Made by a program: the position numbers and the translations under genes
The notes under the pieces: generated by a model
What the model was told of the DNA's origin: nothing
What the model saw: the letters and a program-made list of their open reading frames with translations, nothing else
Database searches by the model: none
Shown: piece after piece, positions 52,880-62,594 of the stretch
Layout of the letters: each line of letters begins with the position of its first letter
Position numbering within the stretch: the stretch's first letter is position 1
Source of the DNA: UBA5429 sp942493315
Lineage (GTDB): Bacteria > Bacteroidota > Bacteroidia > Bacteroidales > WCHB1-69
Assembly: GCA_942493315.1 (NCBI GenBank)
Contig: OW818690.1
Span: 2,790,001-2,854,000, forward strand
DNA length: 64,000 nucleotides
Direction: 5' to 3'

Positions 52880-54286
52880 ATGCAAGAAAAATTTGATGTT
52901 ATCATTGTCGGTGCTGGTCCAGCTGGCATTTTTTGTGCCTACGAACTGATCAACACCCTTCCAAATCTCTCCATTTTAATCCTGGAAAAAGGAAACAGTA
53001 TTTACAAGCGTAAGTGCCCAAAACACACAAACGGTGGTATTTGTCTCCACTGCAAACCCTGTAATATTACTACAGGTTGGGCTGGTGCAGGTGCTTTCTC
53101 CGATGGCAAACTATCCCTTTCCTATGAAGTGGGTGGCACAATTGCCGAACATATTGGCGTTGAAAAAGCTATGGAAATGATCCATTATACAGATCAAATT
53201 TACCTTGATTTTGGTGCAGATCCCCATGTTCATGGTGCTGAATTTACAACTTCCATGAGTCATATTCAAGCTAAATCAATTGAAGCAAATCTTAGATTAG
53301 TGCATTGTCCTGTAAGACATTTAGGAACTGAAAAGGCTCAGGAACTTTATACTGCTCTTTATGAAGATATTTCCCGTAAGGGGGTTCAGGTATTGTTTAA
53401 AAATCCGGTTACAGACTTCATCTTGGATCATGATACCGTTATTGGCGTTAAGGTAAAGGAAACCAACTATTATGCAGATAAAGTGGTGGTTGCTGTTGGT
53501 CGTGAGGGATCTGACTGGCTATTACAGAAGTGCGAAATGCACAAAATTTCCACTCAAGTGGGTGTTGTAGATATTGGAGTACGTCTGGAGTGTCGCAATG
53601 AGATCATGCAAGAGATCAACGATCATTTCTATGAAGCCAAACTGGTTCATTATACCAAAACTTTTGATGATAAAGTAAGGACTTTCTGCTCAAATCCCGG
53701 TGGTTTTGTGTCATCGGAATATTATGAAAATAACCTGGCCGTAGTGAATGGGCACAGTTATAAAAACATTAAAAGCAACAACACCAATTTTGCCCTTTTA
53801 GTTTCTCAAGAATTTACGGAACCTTTTAAAGAGCCTATCCAATTTGGAAAGCATGTTGCCGGAATGGCAAATATGCTTACTGAAAATAAAATTTTAGTAC
53901 AAAGGTTTGGTGATATTATTCGGGGAAGAAGAACTACTCCCAATCGTTTATTCCGAAACAACATTATACCAACTTTAAAAGATGCGGTTCCCGGTGATTT
54001 AAGTCTGGTACTCCCCTACCGAATCATGACCGATATTATTGAAATGATTTATGCTTTAGATAAAGTGAGCCCCGGTTTGGCCAGTGATGAGACTTTACTT
54101 TACGGAATAGAGGTTAAATTTTACTCCAATAAAATTAAGGTGAAGAGCAACTTCCAAACCCAAACCATAAAAAATTTGTATGTTGGAGGTGATGGTGCCG
54201 GTATCACCAGAGGTTTAATGCAAGCTTCAGTAAATGGTGTGTTAATTGCTCAAAATTTAATTTCTGAAATCAAAAACAATCTTTAA
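52880..54286 (+). CDS. FAD-dependent oxidoreductase (COG2509-type)
   Basis: 468 aa. N-terminal FAD Rossmann motif VIIVGAGPAGIFCAYEL (GxGxxG). A Cys-rich segment CPKHTNGGICLHCKPC follows, then GWAGAGAFSDGKL. A second conserved block lies at VGRRGSDWL-like GREGSDWLLQK, and the C-terminal FAD contact is NLYVGGDGAGITRGLMQAS. This family is annotated as FAD-dependent dehydrogenase with unknown substrate. Stands alone after the terminator. Confidence 0.87.
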   Translation: MQEKFDVIIVGAGPAGIFCAYELINTLPNLSILILEKGNSIYKRKCPKHTNGGICLHCKPCNITTGWAGAGAFSDGKLSLSYEVGGTIAEHIGVEKAMEMIHYTDQIYLDFGADPHVHGAEFTTSMSHIQAKSIEANLRLVHCPVRHLGTEKAQELYTALYEDISRKGVQVLFKNPVTDFILDHDTVIGVKVKETNYYADKVVVAVGREGSDWLLQKCEMHKISTQVGVVDIGVRLECRNEIMQEINDHFYEAKLVHYTKTFDDKVRTFCSNPGGFVSSEYYENNLAVVNGHSYKNIKSNNTNFALLVSQEFTEPFKEPIQFGKHVAGMANMLTENKILVQRFGDIIRGRRTTPNRLFRNNIIPTLKDAVPGDLSLVLPYRIMTDIIEMIYALDKVSPGLASDETLLYGIEVKFYSNKIKVKSNFQTQTIKNLYVGGDGAGITRGLMQASVNGVLIAQNLISEIKNNL

Positions 54287-54597
54287 TAAGAAAATTTTTT
54301 TTCAATAACTTAAAACATGAAATGTATCGTTTAATTTTTTTTCTTCTAAATTTATTCAAAAAAGCATCCAATATTATTCAAAATCTAACGTTTTATTCCT
54401 TTGAATTATCAAATAATTAAAAAAAAATATGAATTTTTATTTGTTAATAATTTAATCTAAATAAATGTAATAGAGAAAGATATGAATATTTTTTATAACT
54501 TTTTTATAAAATAAAATAAAAAATATAAAATAATTTAACATTTATTAACTATTAATTGAAAAATAAATTATATTTGCCTCATCAAAATTAATGAAAT
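54287..54597. other. AT-rich intergenic region and leader of the beta-barrel cluster
   Basis: No gene or structured element was recognised. A -7 box TATATTTG at 54569-54576, 22 nt before the ATG, probably drives the three-gene barrel cluster. Confidence 0.55.
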
Positions 54598-55089
54598 ATG
54601 AAAAAATTAGTACTATTATCTTTATTTGTGGTGTTAACAGTTACACCCATTTTAGTTTCTGCTCAAAACGACAATAATAAAGGTCGTTTTTCTGTGATCA
54701 ATGAGTATGGTCCATTCTTTGGAAAAAATACAATTGGTTTTTCCGGTACATTTATTTCCGGATATACATTACCCAATCTAGAAGATATGTTTGGTCTTGG
54801 TGTAGCTTATGAAGCTGGTACAGAGATTGAACAGGGCTTGCCAATTTTTTTAAATTACAGACATATCTTTCATCCAAGCAAACCATTTACACCAATTGTA
54901 AATGTAGCAATGGGAACCCGATATTGTATTCCTTCCTATGGGAAAGAATCTGCGTGGGGTTATTATATGACTGTAGGATCTGGTTTTCAAGCTAATCTTT
55001 TCTCATTATCAGGTGGTTTGTTTTTTAAATCGTATGGAACAGAAGATTTCTACCTTGGGATAGAAGTTAAATTTGGGTATAAATTATAA
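54598..55089 (+). CDS. Outer-membrane beta-barrel protein, tandem paralogue 1
   Basis: 163 aa. Signal peptide (to about residue 22, ending LVSAQ). The barrel body shares FSVINEYGPFFG, IFLNYRHIFHPSK and GSGFQANLFSLSGGLFFKS with the next two genes, showing recent tandem duplication. This first copy is shorter, lacking about 15 residues in a middle loop. Function unknown. Confidence 0.8.
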   Translation: MKKLVLLSLFVVLTVTPILVSAQNDNNKGRFSVINEYGPFFGKNTIGFSGTFISGYTLPNLEDMFGLGVAYEAGTEIEQGLPIFLNYRHIFHPSKPFTPIVNVAMGTRYCIPSYGKESAWGYYMTVGSGFQANLFSLSGGLFFKSYGTEDFYLGIEVKFGYKL

Positions 55090-55107
55090 TTTTAAAATTT
55101 GAATATT

Positions 55108-55647
55108 ATGAAAATCGTAAAAATAATTACACTATTAATTTTAGTTTTAACAACACAAGTTTCATTTTCTCAAAATGGATCTGATTTCAAACCTAAATAT
55201 TCATTTATTAATGAATATGGTTATTTCTTTGGTGGTGGATCTAACACCGGAATTTTTGGAATGACAGGCGTTTTTGTAAATGGTGTTCGCTTTCATCAAA
55301 ATCATTTTTTGGGAATTGGATTAGGTTATGAATCTGATTTTACGGATGGACAAAGCATCCCTATGTTTTTAAATTATCGCTATTTTTTCAATACACAAAA
55401 AAAATTAAAACCTCTAATCAATATTGGAATCGGAACAAGATTATCAACATGGGAAGAGTATATTTATGATTATTATTTTTATCAGGAAGAAATTGTTTAC
55501 CATCATGCATTTGGTCTTTACGCAACTGTTGCTGCAGGCTTTAATGCCGGTGCATTTTCACTTACATCAGGATTGTTTTTAAAATCTGTTGGAGATGAAG
55601 CAGTTGCAGGATTTGAAATTAAAGTAGGTTATACATTACAAAATTAA
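55108..55647 (+). CDS. Outer-membrane beta-barrel protein, tandem paralogue 2
   Basis: 179 aa from ATG 55108 (an in-frame TTG at 55099 is less likely). Signal peptide ending VSFSQ. Core blocks YSFINEYGYFFGG, GVFVNGVRF, FLNYRYFF and AAGFNAGAFSLTSGLFLK match paralogues 1 and 3. 18 nt after paralogue 1. Confidence 0.8.
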   Translation: MKIVKIITLLILVLTTQVSFSQNGSDFKPKYSFINEYGYFFGGGSNTGIFGMTGVFVNGVRFHQNHFLGIGLGYESDFTDGQSIPMFLNYRYFFNTQKKLKPLINIGIGTRLSTWEEYIYDYYFYQEEIVYHHAFGLYATVAAGFNAGAFSLTSGLFLKSVGDEAVAGFEIKVGYTLQN

Positions 55648-55658
55648 AAAATAAAATT

Positions 55659-56204
55659 ATGAAAAAAATCATCATTACATTAGCAGCATTACTGGTTTTG
55701 AGTGTATCAATAAATGCTCAGACAGAAAAATCAAATTATTCTTATAGCTTTATAAACGAATATGGCCCCTATTTTGGAGGAATTTCAAGCAATTCAGGTG
55801 TTGGATTTACAGGAGTTTTTGTAAATGGAGTGAAAATTAACAACCAGGATATCATTGGATTAGGTTTAGGTTACGAAATTGGGGAAAATGAAACCCAAAG
55901 TATTCCTATTTTCTTAAATTACAGACACATCTTTCCTAGTTCTGTTGCACTTAAACCGGTAGTTAATTTTGCTATAGGCACACGTTTATCTTACTGGAAT
56001 GTTCAAGAATTAATTGGATATGATCCAATATATTTATATCCAATTTATGGCCCTGAAAAAGAAGTTCATGCTTTTGGTTTTTATTCAACTATTGCAGCAG
56101 GTTTTAATGTTCACGCATTTTCATTAACTTCAGGATTTTTCCTAAGAACTGCTGGAGAAAGATTCCAAGCCGGTTTTGAAGTTAAAGTGGGATATACACT
56201 ATAA
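55659..56204 (+). CDS. Outer-membrane beta-barrel protein, tandem paralogue 3
   Basis: 181 aa. Signal peptide ending SINAQ. Blocks YSFINEYGPYFGG, GVFVNGVKI, FLNYRHIFPSS and AAGFNVHAFSLTSGFFLRT. Closest to paralogue 2. Its stop overlaps the end of lipB on the other strand by 6 nt. Confidence 0.8.
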   Translation: MKKIIITLAALLVLSVSINAQTEKSNYSYSFINEYGPYFGGISSNSGVGFTGVFVNGVKINNQDIIGLGLGYEIGENETQSIPIFLNYRHIFPSSVALKPVVNFAIGTRLSYWNVQELIGYDPIYLYPIYGPEKEVHAFGFYSTIAAGFNVHAFSLTSGFFLRTAGERFQAGFEVKVGYTL

Positions 56205-56867
56205 CTTTTGCTCCATTAGGGAAGCAAAATGCTTTTCAAATATCATTTTAACGTCGCTCATTGCGACGTTTTTTTGTATCTCTTTTTGAATGGATGTTAC
56301 TCCTTTATCCACAAAACCGCAAGGATTAATGTGATTGAAATAAGATAAATCAGTGTTAACATTCAATGCAAAGCCATGCATGGTAACAAATTTTGAAGCT
56401 CTTACTCCAATAGCACAAATTTTTCTTGTTTGTGTCGATCCAACATCTAACCAAACACCCGTTGCACCATCTAATCTGGTACCAGTAATACCAAATTCAG
56501 CTATTGTCCTAATGATTGCTTCTTCAATGATGTGAATATATTCTTTGAGCGAAACTTTGTGATTTTCCAAATCCAAAATGGGATAACCCACTAATTGTCC
56601 AGGACCATGATAAGTGATATCCCCACCACGATCAATCTTGAAAAAAGTAGCATTGATTTTATTCAAAAACTCCTCATTGATAAGCAAATTATTGATTTGA
56701 CCACTTTTACCCAAAGTATAAACATGGGGATGCTCACAAAGAACAACTTGTTCTAATTCTAAAGTTGGGTTATTGTTTTTTTTAGTCTCAATAATGTGAT
56801 TAAAAATTTCTTCTTGTTGATCCCAGGCTTGTGCATAAGGGATCATTTTCCAATCTACAAATTTCAT
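56199..56867 (-). CDS. lipB: Octanoyl-ACP:protein N-octanoyltransferase
   Basis: Transfers octanoate from acyl carrier protein to lipoyl domains of 2-oxoacid dehydrogenases. 222 aa from ATG 56867. Conserved RGGDITYHGPGQLVGYPI, the catalytic Lys region GVRASKFVTMHGFALN, and the catalytic Cys in INPCGFVDKGVTSI. The longer frame starting at 56894 overlaps lipA and is rejected. Follows lipA by 4 nt. Confidence 0.95.
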   Translation of the reverse strand: MKFVDWKMIPYAQAWDQQEEIFNHIIETKKNNNPTLELEQVVLCEHPHVYTLGKSGQINNLLINEEFLNKINATFFKIDRGGDITYHGPGQLVGYPILDLENHKVSLKEYIHIIEEAIIRTIAEFGITGTRLDGATGVWLDVGSTQTRKICAIGVRASKFVTMHGFALNVNTDLSYFNHINPCGFVDKGVTSIQKEIQKNVAMSDVKMIFEKHFASLMEQKL

Positions 56868-56871
56868 AATA

Positions 56872-57738
56872 CTATTTTTTTCTTGATTCTTCAATTTTTT
56901 TTAAAAAAGAGCGCTCAGCCATATAAGAAGATCTTACTAATGGGGCACTTTCAACACTGTCAAATCCTAGTGATAGGGCTACATCCTTATATTTTTGGAA
57001 AGTTTCAGGAGTCACATATTCTTGAACTTCAATATTTTGCAAGGTTGGTTGAAGATATTGTCCAATAGTAATCATTTGGCATCCAATTGCTTTAACCTCT
57101 TGAAGGAGTTCCATAACTTCCGCTTCGGTTTCCCCAATTCCAACCATAATGCCCGTTTTACAAACTACCCCTGATTGAACTATGAGTTTTAAAGTATCCA
57201 TACTTTTCTCATAAGTAGCTACACTTCTTACACTTGGGGTTAATCTTCTGACAGTTTCAAGATTGTGAGCAACAATATCCGGTTTTGCTGAAATGATTGG
57301 AGCAAGTTGTTCTTCATTGTAGTCGGGAATCAATAATTCTATGATAATATCAGGATTTAATTCCTTGACTTTTAAAACTGTATCTCTCCAATGTAAAGAT
57401 CCTTTATCGGGTAAATCATCACGATCTACGGATGTAATCACACAATGTTTCAGCTCCATCAATTGGATACTTTGAGCTAATAATTGAGGTTCTTCTTTAT
57501 TTAATGGTTGAGGTTTTCCTGATTTTGTTGCACAAAATTTACAAGCCCTGGTGCAAATATCCCCCATTATCATAAATGTTGCAGTTCCTAAACTCCAGCA
57601 TTCAGCTTTATTGGGACATTTTCCACTACTACAAATAGTATGTAAATGATGATTTTCCACCATTTTTTTAACATGTGAATAGTGTTCGCCACTTTCAATT
57701 TTAATTTTTAGCCAATCCGGTTTTCTTTGAATTTTCAT
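56872..57738 (-). CDS. lipA: Lipoyl synthase
   Basis: Radical SAM enzyme that inserts two sulfurs into protein-bound octanoate. 288 aa. Auxiliary cluster CSSGKCPNKAEC, SAM cluster CTRACKFC, and the C-terminal Ser ligand in PLVRSSYMAE. Its ATG overlaps the stop of the upstream DUF2520 gene (TAATG), so it is translationally coupled. Confidence 0.97.
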   Translation of the reverse strand: MKIQRKPDWLKIKIESGEHYSHVKKMVENHHLHTICSSGKCPNKAECWSLGTATFMIMGDICTRACKFCATKSGKPQPLNKEEPQLLAQSIQLMELKHCVITSVDRDDLPDKGSLHWRDTVLKVKELNPDIIIELLIPDYNEEQLAPIISAKPDIVAHNLETVRRLTPSVRSVATYEKSMDTLKLIVQSGVVCKTGIMVGIGETEAEVMELLQEVKAIGCQMITIGQYLQPTLQNIEVQEYVTPETFQKYKDVALSLGFDSVESAPLVRSSYMAERSFLKKIEESRKK

Positions 57739-58472
57739 TAGGGTTTTGAGATATTTTGAAGAATATAATCCGTTAAAACTTTGTAAACTGATTCGTAAGG
57801 TGTCCCTTTTAATTCTTCTAAATGAGTATTAATAATATTAAAATCTTTTCGCTTTGCAGGACCAGTTTGTACTTGATCAGGTTTTTGAGTAAACACTTTT
57901 TGAACAGATTCTGATAACAAAGGGTGCATTATGTTCCAATCAATCTGGTTTTTTTCTAACATTTTATAGCTGATATCATAAAGTGCATTCGAAAAATTAG
58001 ATGCAAAAACAGCAGCTAAATGAATAGTATGTCGTTGCTGATCATCTAAATAATAAATCTGATCTCCAAAAACAGATGCAAATTGCTTAAATTCATCCAT
58101 TAAAGACTCGTTTTGTAAATCAACACATATCGGTATAGATAATTTTTTATATTGATTCAAAGAATGGCAGGAAATAGTCTGAAATGGGTATAAAACGCCG
58201 AACTCAAGTGCATAAGGTTCAAGAATAGATTTTGATAATGATCCTGAAGTATGCACAGCAAAGTTTAATTTAAAAGGTAAAGTTTCTAAAACTTCTAAAT
58301 AGGCATGATCTGGAAGTGCAAATATGTAAATATCAGCATTGGTATTTAGAATAGATAGATCTCTTCCGGAAATATGTTGTAAAGTAAAATGGTGATCTTT
58401 TTGTTGAATTAACGTTTGATACAACCAATTTCCTACATTACCTTTTCCAATAATGGAGATCTTTGAGATCAT
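57738..58472 (-). CDS. Rossmann-like/DUF2520 protein
   Basis: 244 aa. N-terminal NAD(P)-type Rossmann fold with ISIIGKGNVGNWLY (GxGxxG), then a C-terminal helical DUF2520 domain (HTSGSL, YPFQTIS, IHLAAVFASNFSNAL). This two-domain type resembles ketopantoate or pyrroline-5-carboxylate reductases; the reaction is unknown. Located between lon and lipA in the same operon. Confidence 0.9.
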   Translation of the reverse strand: MISKISIIGKGNVGNWLYQTLIQQKDHHFTLQHISGRDLSILNTNADIYIFALPDHAYLEVLETLPFKLNFAVHTSGSLSKSILEPYALEFGVLYPFQTISCHSLNQYKKLSIPICVDLQNESLMDEFKQFASVFGDQIYYLDDQQRHTIHLAAVFASNFSNALYDISYKMLEKNQIDWNIMHPLLSESVQKVFTQKPDQVQTGPAKRKDFNIINTHLEELKGTPYESVYKVLTDYILQNISKP

Positions 58473-58473
58473 T

Positions 58474-60900
58474 TTATTTTAACTTTAGATTGAAGTCTAT
58501 GGCATCTTTCATTTCAGAGAAATAGTGAAATTTCATACCTTCAATAAAATGCTCTTTGATTTCAATAATATCTTTTTTGTTTTCAGAAGAAAGAACAATA
58601 TCATAAATACCTGCTCTTTTAGCTGCTAATATTTTTTCTTTGATACCACCCACAGGAAGCAATTTGCCTCTTAACGTGATTTCACCTGTCATAGCGATCT
58701 TTTCCCTAATATTTTTCTTAGTGAATGAAGAGATTATGGAAGTTAAAATGGTAATTCCGGCAGATGGACCATCTTTTGGGGTAGCTCCTTCTGGCACGTG
58801 AATATGGAGTTTATTTTTTTCAAATATCTGATCATCAATTTGATAATCGGATGCATGAGCTTTTAAATATTCGTAAGCTATCGTTGCGGATTCTTTCATA
58901 ACATCACCCAGATTTCCAGTTAATGTTAGTTCACCTTTTCCTTTATTTATTACAGATTCAACAAATAATATTTCACCTCCCACTGAAGTCCAAGCTAATC
59001 CTGTTGCTACTCCGGTCATTTCAGCGTCTAAAGTGCGTTCTTTTTGGAAAATTGGGGCTCCAAGTGCATTTTGGATATCTGTAATTGAAATTGTTTTTGT
59101 TTTCAATTTTCCACTTTGAACATATTCCGCAGCACGTTTTCTGATCACTTTTGCTATTAATTTTTCAAGATGACGAACACCTGATTCACGAGAATAGTCC
59201 AGGATCATTTTTTCGATTATATCATCAGAAAAAGTAATCTTTTTCTTTTCTAAGCCATTCTCTTTGAGTTGTTTAGGAATTAAATGTCGTTGAGCAATCT
59301 GTATTTTTTCTTCTAAAAGATAACCGGTAATATCAATAATTTCCATTCTATCTAAGAGAGCAGGATGAATATTTCCTAGATTATTAGCAGTTGCAATAAA
59401 AAGAACTCGGGATAAATCAAAAGAGGTTTCCAGATAATTATCGTAGAAAGTAGTGTTTTGTTCAGGATCTAAAACCTCAAGAAGTGCCGCTGATGGATCA
59501 CCTTGAATATTCATTCCGTTTACTTTATCGATTTCATCCAAAACAAAAACAGGATTAGCCTGACCTGCTTTTCTCATACTTTGAATAATACGGCCCGGCA
59601 TAGCTCCAATATAGGTCTTTCGATGTCCTCGAATCTCAGATTCATCACGAAGACCACCTAAAGACATTCGAATATATTTTCTACCTATTGCATCTGCTAT
59701 TGATTTACCTAAAGAAGTTTTTCCAACTCCCGGAGGGCCGGCTAAACATAAAATAGGTGATTTCATGTCCCCTTTTAGTTTTAAAACAGCGAGATATTCA
59801 ATAATTCTTTCTTTAACTTTTTCTAAACCGAAATGATCCTTATCCAAAGTTTTTTGAGCATCTGAAAGATCAAATTTGTCTGAAATAAATTCATTCCATG
59901 GCAAATCTACCAATAATTCTAAATAATTAAGTTGTATAGAATAATCGGGAGCCATAGGGTTAGTCCTTTGTAGTTTTTTCAACTCTTTATTGAACAAATC
60001 CTGTGTATCAGCATTCCACTTTTTTTGTTTAGATTTTTCAATCAATTCTTCAGTATCTTTATCAACCGGATTTCCTCCCAACTCTTGCTGAATTGCTTTC
60101 ATCTGTTGATTTAAAAAATACTCTTTTTGCTGTCTATCCATCTCCTCTTTGGACTTGTTTTGGATTTGATGCTTCAGCTCAAGAAGTTGTAAATCTTTAT
60201 TTAAAAATTTGAGAATCACTTTTCCTCGTTCAATAATCTCAGGCATCTCTAATATAGACTGTTTGTCAGCAACGTTAATTGACAAATTCGATGTTATGAA
60301 ATTAAGAAGGAAATTAGGGCTTTCGATATTTTTTAATGCATGTCCGGTCTCTTTGGGTATAGAGTTAGATAATTTAAGCATTTGATTTGCTGTATCCCGG
60401 ATTGAATCGATTAAAGCATTAAAAGTTTCATTTGTTTGAATTGATTCATCATGATCATTGGTCAAAAACTCTTTAACCCGAGCCATATAGTAGGGCTCAG
60501 ATTGGGTAAGTTCTATCAATTCAAATTTTTTAATACCTTGAACAATAATTGTAACACTTCCATCAGGCATGGACAAAAATTTCAGAATTTTTGCGACAGT
60601 ACCAACAGTGTACATATCTTCCTGCGTTGGATTTTCTACTTCATTATCTTTTTGGGTAATTACACCAATGGGGGTGTTAGTTCTTGAATATTCCTGAGCT
60701 AATTTTATTGATTTATTACGTCCAACAGTGATAGGGATCACCATGCCCGGGAACAAAACTGTATTGAGCAATGGAAGAATGGGGATAATTTCATCAATTA
60801 TTTCTTCTTTTAAGAGCTTTTCATCTTCTAAAGAGAAAAGAGGAATAAAGTTAGTTTCTGAGTTGATTAAATCATTCATTAATATGAGGTCGTATAGCAT
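58474..60900 (-). CDS. lon: ATP-dependent protease Lon
   Basis: Degrades misfolded and regulatory proteins. 808 aa, full length. N-terminal LON substrate domain (ILPLLNTVLFPGMVIPI), AAA+ domain with GPPGVGKTSLGKSIA and VFVLDEIDKV, and protease domain with Ser in PKDGPSAGITI and Lys in GIKEKILAAKRAG. ATG 60900 lies 2 nt after the upstream stop; ATG 60879 is an alternative. Confidence 0.98.
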   Translation of the reverse strand: MLYDLILMNDLINSETNFIPLFSLEDEKLLKEEIIDEIIPILPLLNTVLFPGMVIPITVGRNKSIKLAQEYSRTNTPIGVITQKDNEVENPTQEDMYTVGTVAKILKFLSMPDGSVTIIVQGIKKFELIELTQSEPYYMARVKEFLTNDHDESIQTNETFNALIDSIRDTANQMLKLSNSIPKETGHALKNIESPNFLLNFITSNLSINVADKQSILEMPEIIERGKVILKFLNKDLQLLELKHQIQNKSKEEMDRQQKEYFLNQQMKAIQQELGGNPVDKDTEELIEKSKQKKWNADTQDLFNKELKKLQRTNPMAPDYSIQLNYLELLVDLPWNEFISDKFDLSDAQKTLDKDHFGLEKVKERIIEYLAVLKLKGDMKSPILCLAGPPGVGKTSLGKSIADAIGRKYIRMSLGGLRDESEIRGHRKTYIGAMPGRIIQSMRKAGQANPVFVLDEIDKVNGMNIQGDPSAALLEVLDPEQNTTFYDNYLETSFDLSRVLFIATANNLGNIHPALLDRMEIIDITGYLLEEKIQIAQRHLIPKQLKENGLEKKKITFSDDIIEKMILDYSRESGVRHLEKLIAKVIRKRAAEYVQSGKLKTKTISITDIQNALGAPIFQKERTLDAEMTGVATGLAWTSVGGEILFVESVINKGKGELTLTGNLGDVMKESATIAYEYLKAHASDYQIDDQIFEKNKLHIHVPEGATPKDGPSAGITILTSIISSFTKKNIREKIAMTGEITLRGKLLPVGGIKEKILAAKRAGIYDIVLSSENKKDIIEIKEHFIEGMKFHYFSEMKDAIDFNLKLK

Positions 60901-60902
60901 AA

Positions 60903-62072
60903 TTAATCTATTTTTTCATATAATCTACGGATTATATCAAAATATGTTTCATTTGGTTCAATATTTCTACGAATCATCATGGCAGATTCGGAAGATATTA
61001 TTTTATTTAAATAATTTTTTTCATATTCTTTACCTGGAGAACCAAAACTAAAAGAGGGAATATGAACAGCCTGGAAGTTAGAATCATAAACATTGCAACA
61101 GATTCCCATGACAGTTCCGGTATTAAAAGAAACGTTAATTCCACATTTAGAATGATCTCCCATCATTAATCCACAAAACTGTAGTCCTGTTTTTTGGTAG
61201 TTTTGAGTAGCATAGTTCCATTGTTTCACTTCAGAGTAATCATTTTTAAGATTGGAGGCGACTGTTCCTGCCCCAATATTACACCAGGTTCCAATCACCG
61301 CATTCCCTAAATATCCGTCATGTGCTTTATTGGAATATCCAAATATAACAACATTGCTGATCTCACCTCCCACTTTAGAAAAAGGTCCTATGGTTGTTCC
61401 TCCATATATTTGTGCTCCCATTTTAACTGTTGCATCATTTAGAAGTGCAAAAGGACCTCTAATGTTTGATCCTTCCATAATTTCAGCATTTTGGCCAATA
61501 TAAACCGGCCCTGCAGTACAATTAATGGTGGAAGCTTCAATCGTAACACCCTCTTCAATAAATAGGTTATTGAGATCACCAATTAGTGTATTAGAAGTAC
61601 TTAATGGTGAACTTTGCCTATCTTGAGTTAGTATTTGAAAGTCAGATACAATTTCATCCGCATTATATTGAAAAATATGGTGTTTTTCCGTAATCGCAAT
61701 ATAAGAATCTGAAAATATTGTTTTAGGAAACTGATCCAGAGATTGAAATTGATCAGGTGAACCGGCTCTAAGGGCTATGAGAGTTCCGTTTTGATCCGTT
61801 AAAGCTGTCCCTAATTCTAGCTTTTGAATCGCATCAATTAAAAGTGGGTTTGGTATCAGATTTCCGGCAATAAAAAGATTGTCATTTTCAAGGTATAATG
61901 GATAATATTCCATTAAATAATCAACCGTAAAATCAGAGATCTCTTCATTGAATAAATATTCCCATTTTTCCTTGATGGTCATAATTCCAACTCTTATATC
62001 AGAAATGGGTCTGATATAAGTAAAAGGGAGTAAGTTGGTTCTAAATTGATTGTCAAAAAGGATAATACTCAT
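60903..62072 (-). CDS. GlmU-like sugar-phosphate nucleotidyltransferase family protein
   Basis: 389 aa. The N-terminal half begins SIILFDNQFRTNLLPFTYIR, like the Bacteroidota GlmU-type putative nucleotidyltransferases. The C-terminal half (about residues 170-340) is a left-handed parallel beta-helix of hexapeptide repeats (AGPVYIGQNAEIMEGSNIRG, VGGEISNVVIFGYSNKAHDG). The usual GlmU active-site GxGTRM motif is not visible, so the transferase may act differently from GlmU. Directly upstream of lon. Confidence 0.87.
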   Translation of the reverse strand: MSIILFDNQFRTNLLPFTYIRPISDIRVGIMTIKEKWEYLFNEEISDFTVDYLMEYYPLYLENDNLFIAGNLIPNPLLIDAIQKLELGTALTDQNGTLIALRAGSPDQFQSLDQFPKTIFSDSYIAITEKHHIFQYNADEIVSDFQILTQDRQSSPLSTSNTLIGDLNNLFIEEGVTIEASTINCTAGPVYIGQNAEIMEGSNIRGPFALLNDATVKMGAQIYGGTTIGPFSKVGGEISNVVIFGYSNKAHDGYLGNAVIGTWCNIGAGTVASNLKNDYSEVKQWNYATQNYQKTGLQFCGLMMGDHSKCGINVSFNTGTVMGICCNVYDSNFQAVHIPSFSFGSPGKEYEKNYLNKIISSESAMMIRRNIEPNETYFDIIRRLYEKID

Positions 62073-62084
62073 GGTTTATTAAAA

Positions 62085-62118
62085 TAAAAATTGAGGCCTT
62101 TTAATTAGAAAAAGCCTC
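62085..62118 (-). terminator. Rho-independent terminator after rpmE2
   Basis: Reverse strand TTGAGGC ... GCCTCAA hairpin followed by TTTTTATTTT, about 23 nt after the rpmE2 stop. Confidence 0.88.
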
Positions 62119-62140
62119 AATAAAGTAATATGTGAAAAAT

Positions 62141-62404
62141 TTAGTTTTTCTTGTCAAAATGTTTTTGATACTTGTTGCGGAATTTATCAACACGACCTGC
62201 AGTATCTACTAATTTAACTTTACCGGTAAAGAATGGGTGTGAAGTGTTAGAAATTTCCAATTTAATTAGAGGATATTCATTTCCGTCTTCCCATGCGATG
62301 GTATCTTTTGTTTTAATAGTAGATTTGCTGATGAATGCAGTTTCATTAGACATGTCTTTGAAAACCACTGTTCTATACTCCTTAGGATGAATCTCTTTTC
62401 TCAT
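62141..62404 (-). CDS. rpmE2: 50S ribosomal protein L31, type B
   Basis: 87 aa. MRKEIHPKEYRTVVFKD start, then SNTSHPFFTGKVKLVDTAGR and a basic end. It lacks the CxxC zinc ligands of type A L31, so it is the zinc-independent form used alone in most Bacteroidota. Single-gene unit with its own terminator. Confidence 0.97.
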   Translation of the reverse strand: MRKEIHPKEYRTVVFKDMSNETAFISKSTIKTKDTIAWEDGNEYPLIKLEISNTSHPFFTGKVKLVDTAGRVDKFRNKYQKHFDKKN

Positions 62405-62594
62405 TTTCGTTACTATTTTTAATTGGTCGGCAAAAGTACAAAAAAAATTGATATAAATTGTTGTCTAATGCTGCTTTTTAAATAATTTTATTAATTTATT
62501 TGATTTTTATATACTATTTTTTTCTTTAATCTATTTTAATACAGTTATTTAAAATTATTAGTAAAGAATTTAATAACATGTAAATGTTGGTTTT
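62405..62594. other. Short intergenic region between rnfC and rpmE2
   Basis: AT-rich; a promoter for rpmE2 is expected here on the reverse strand (TACTTTTG-like box near 62432). Nothing else recognised. Confidence 0.45.
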
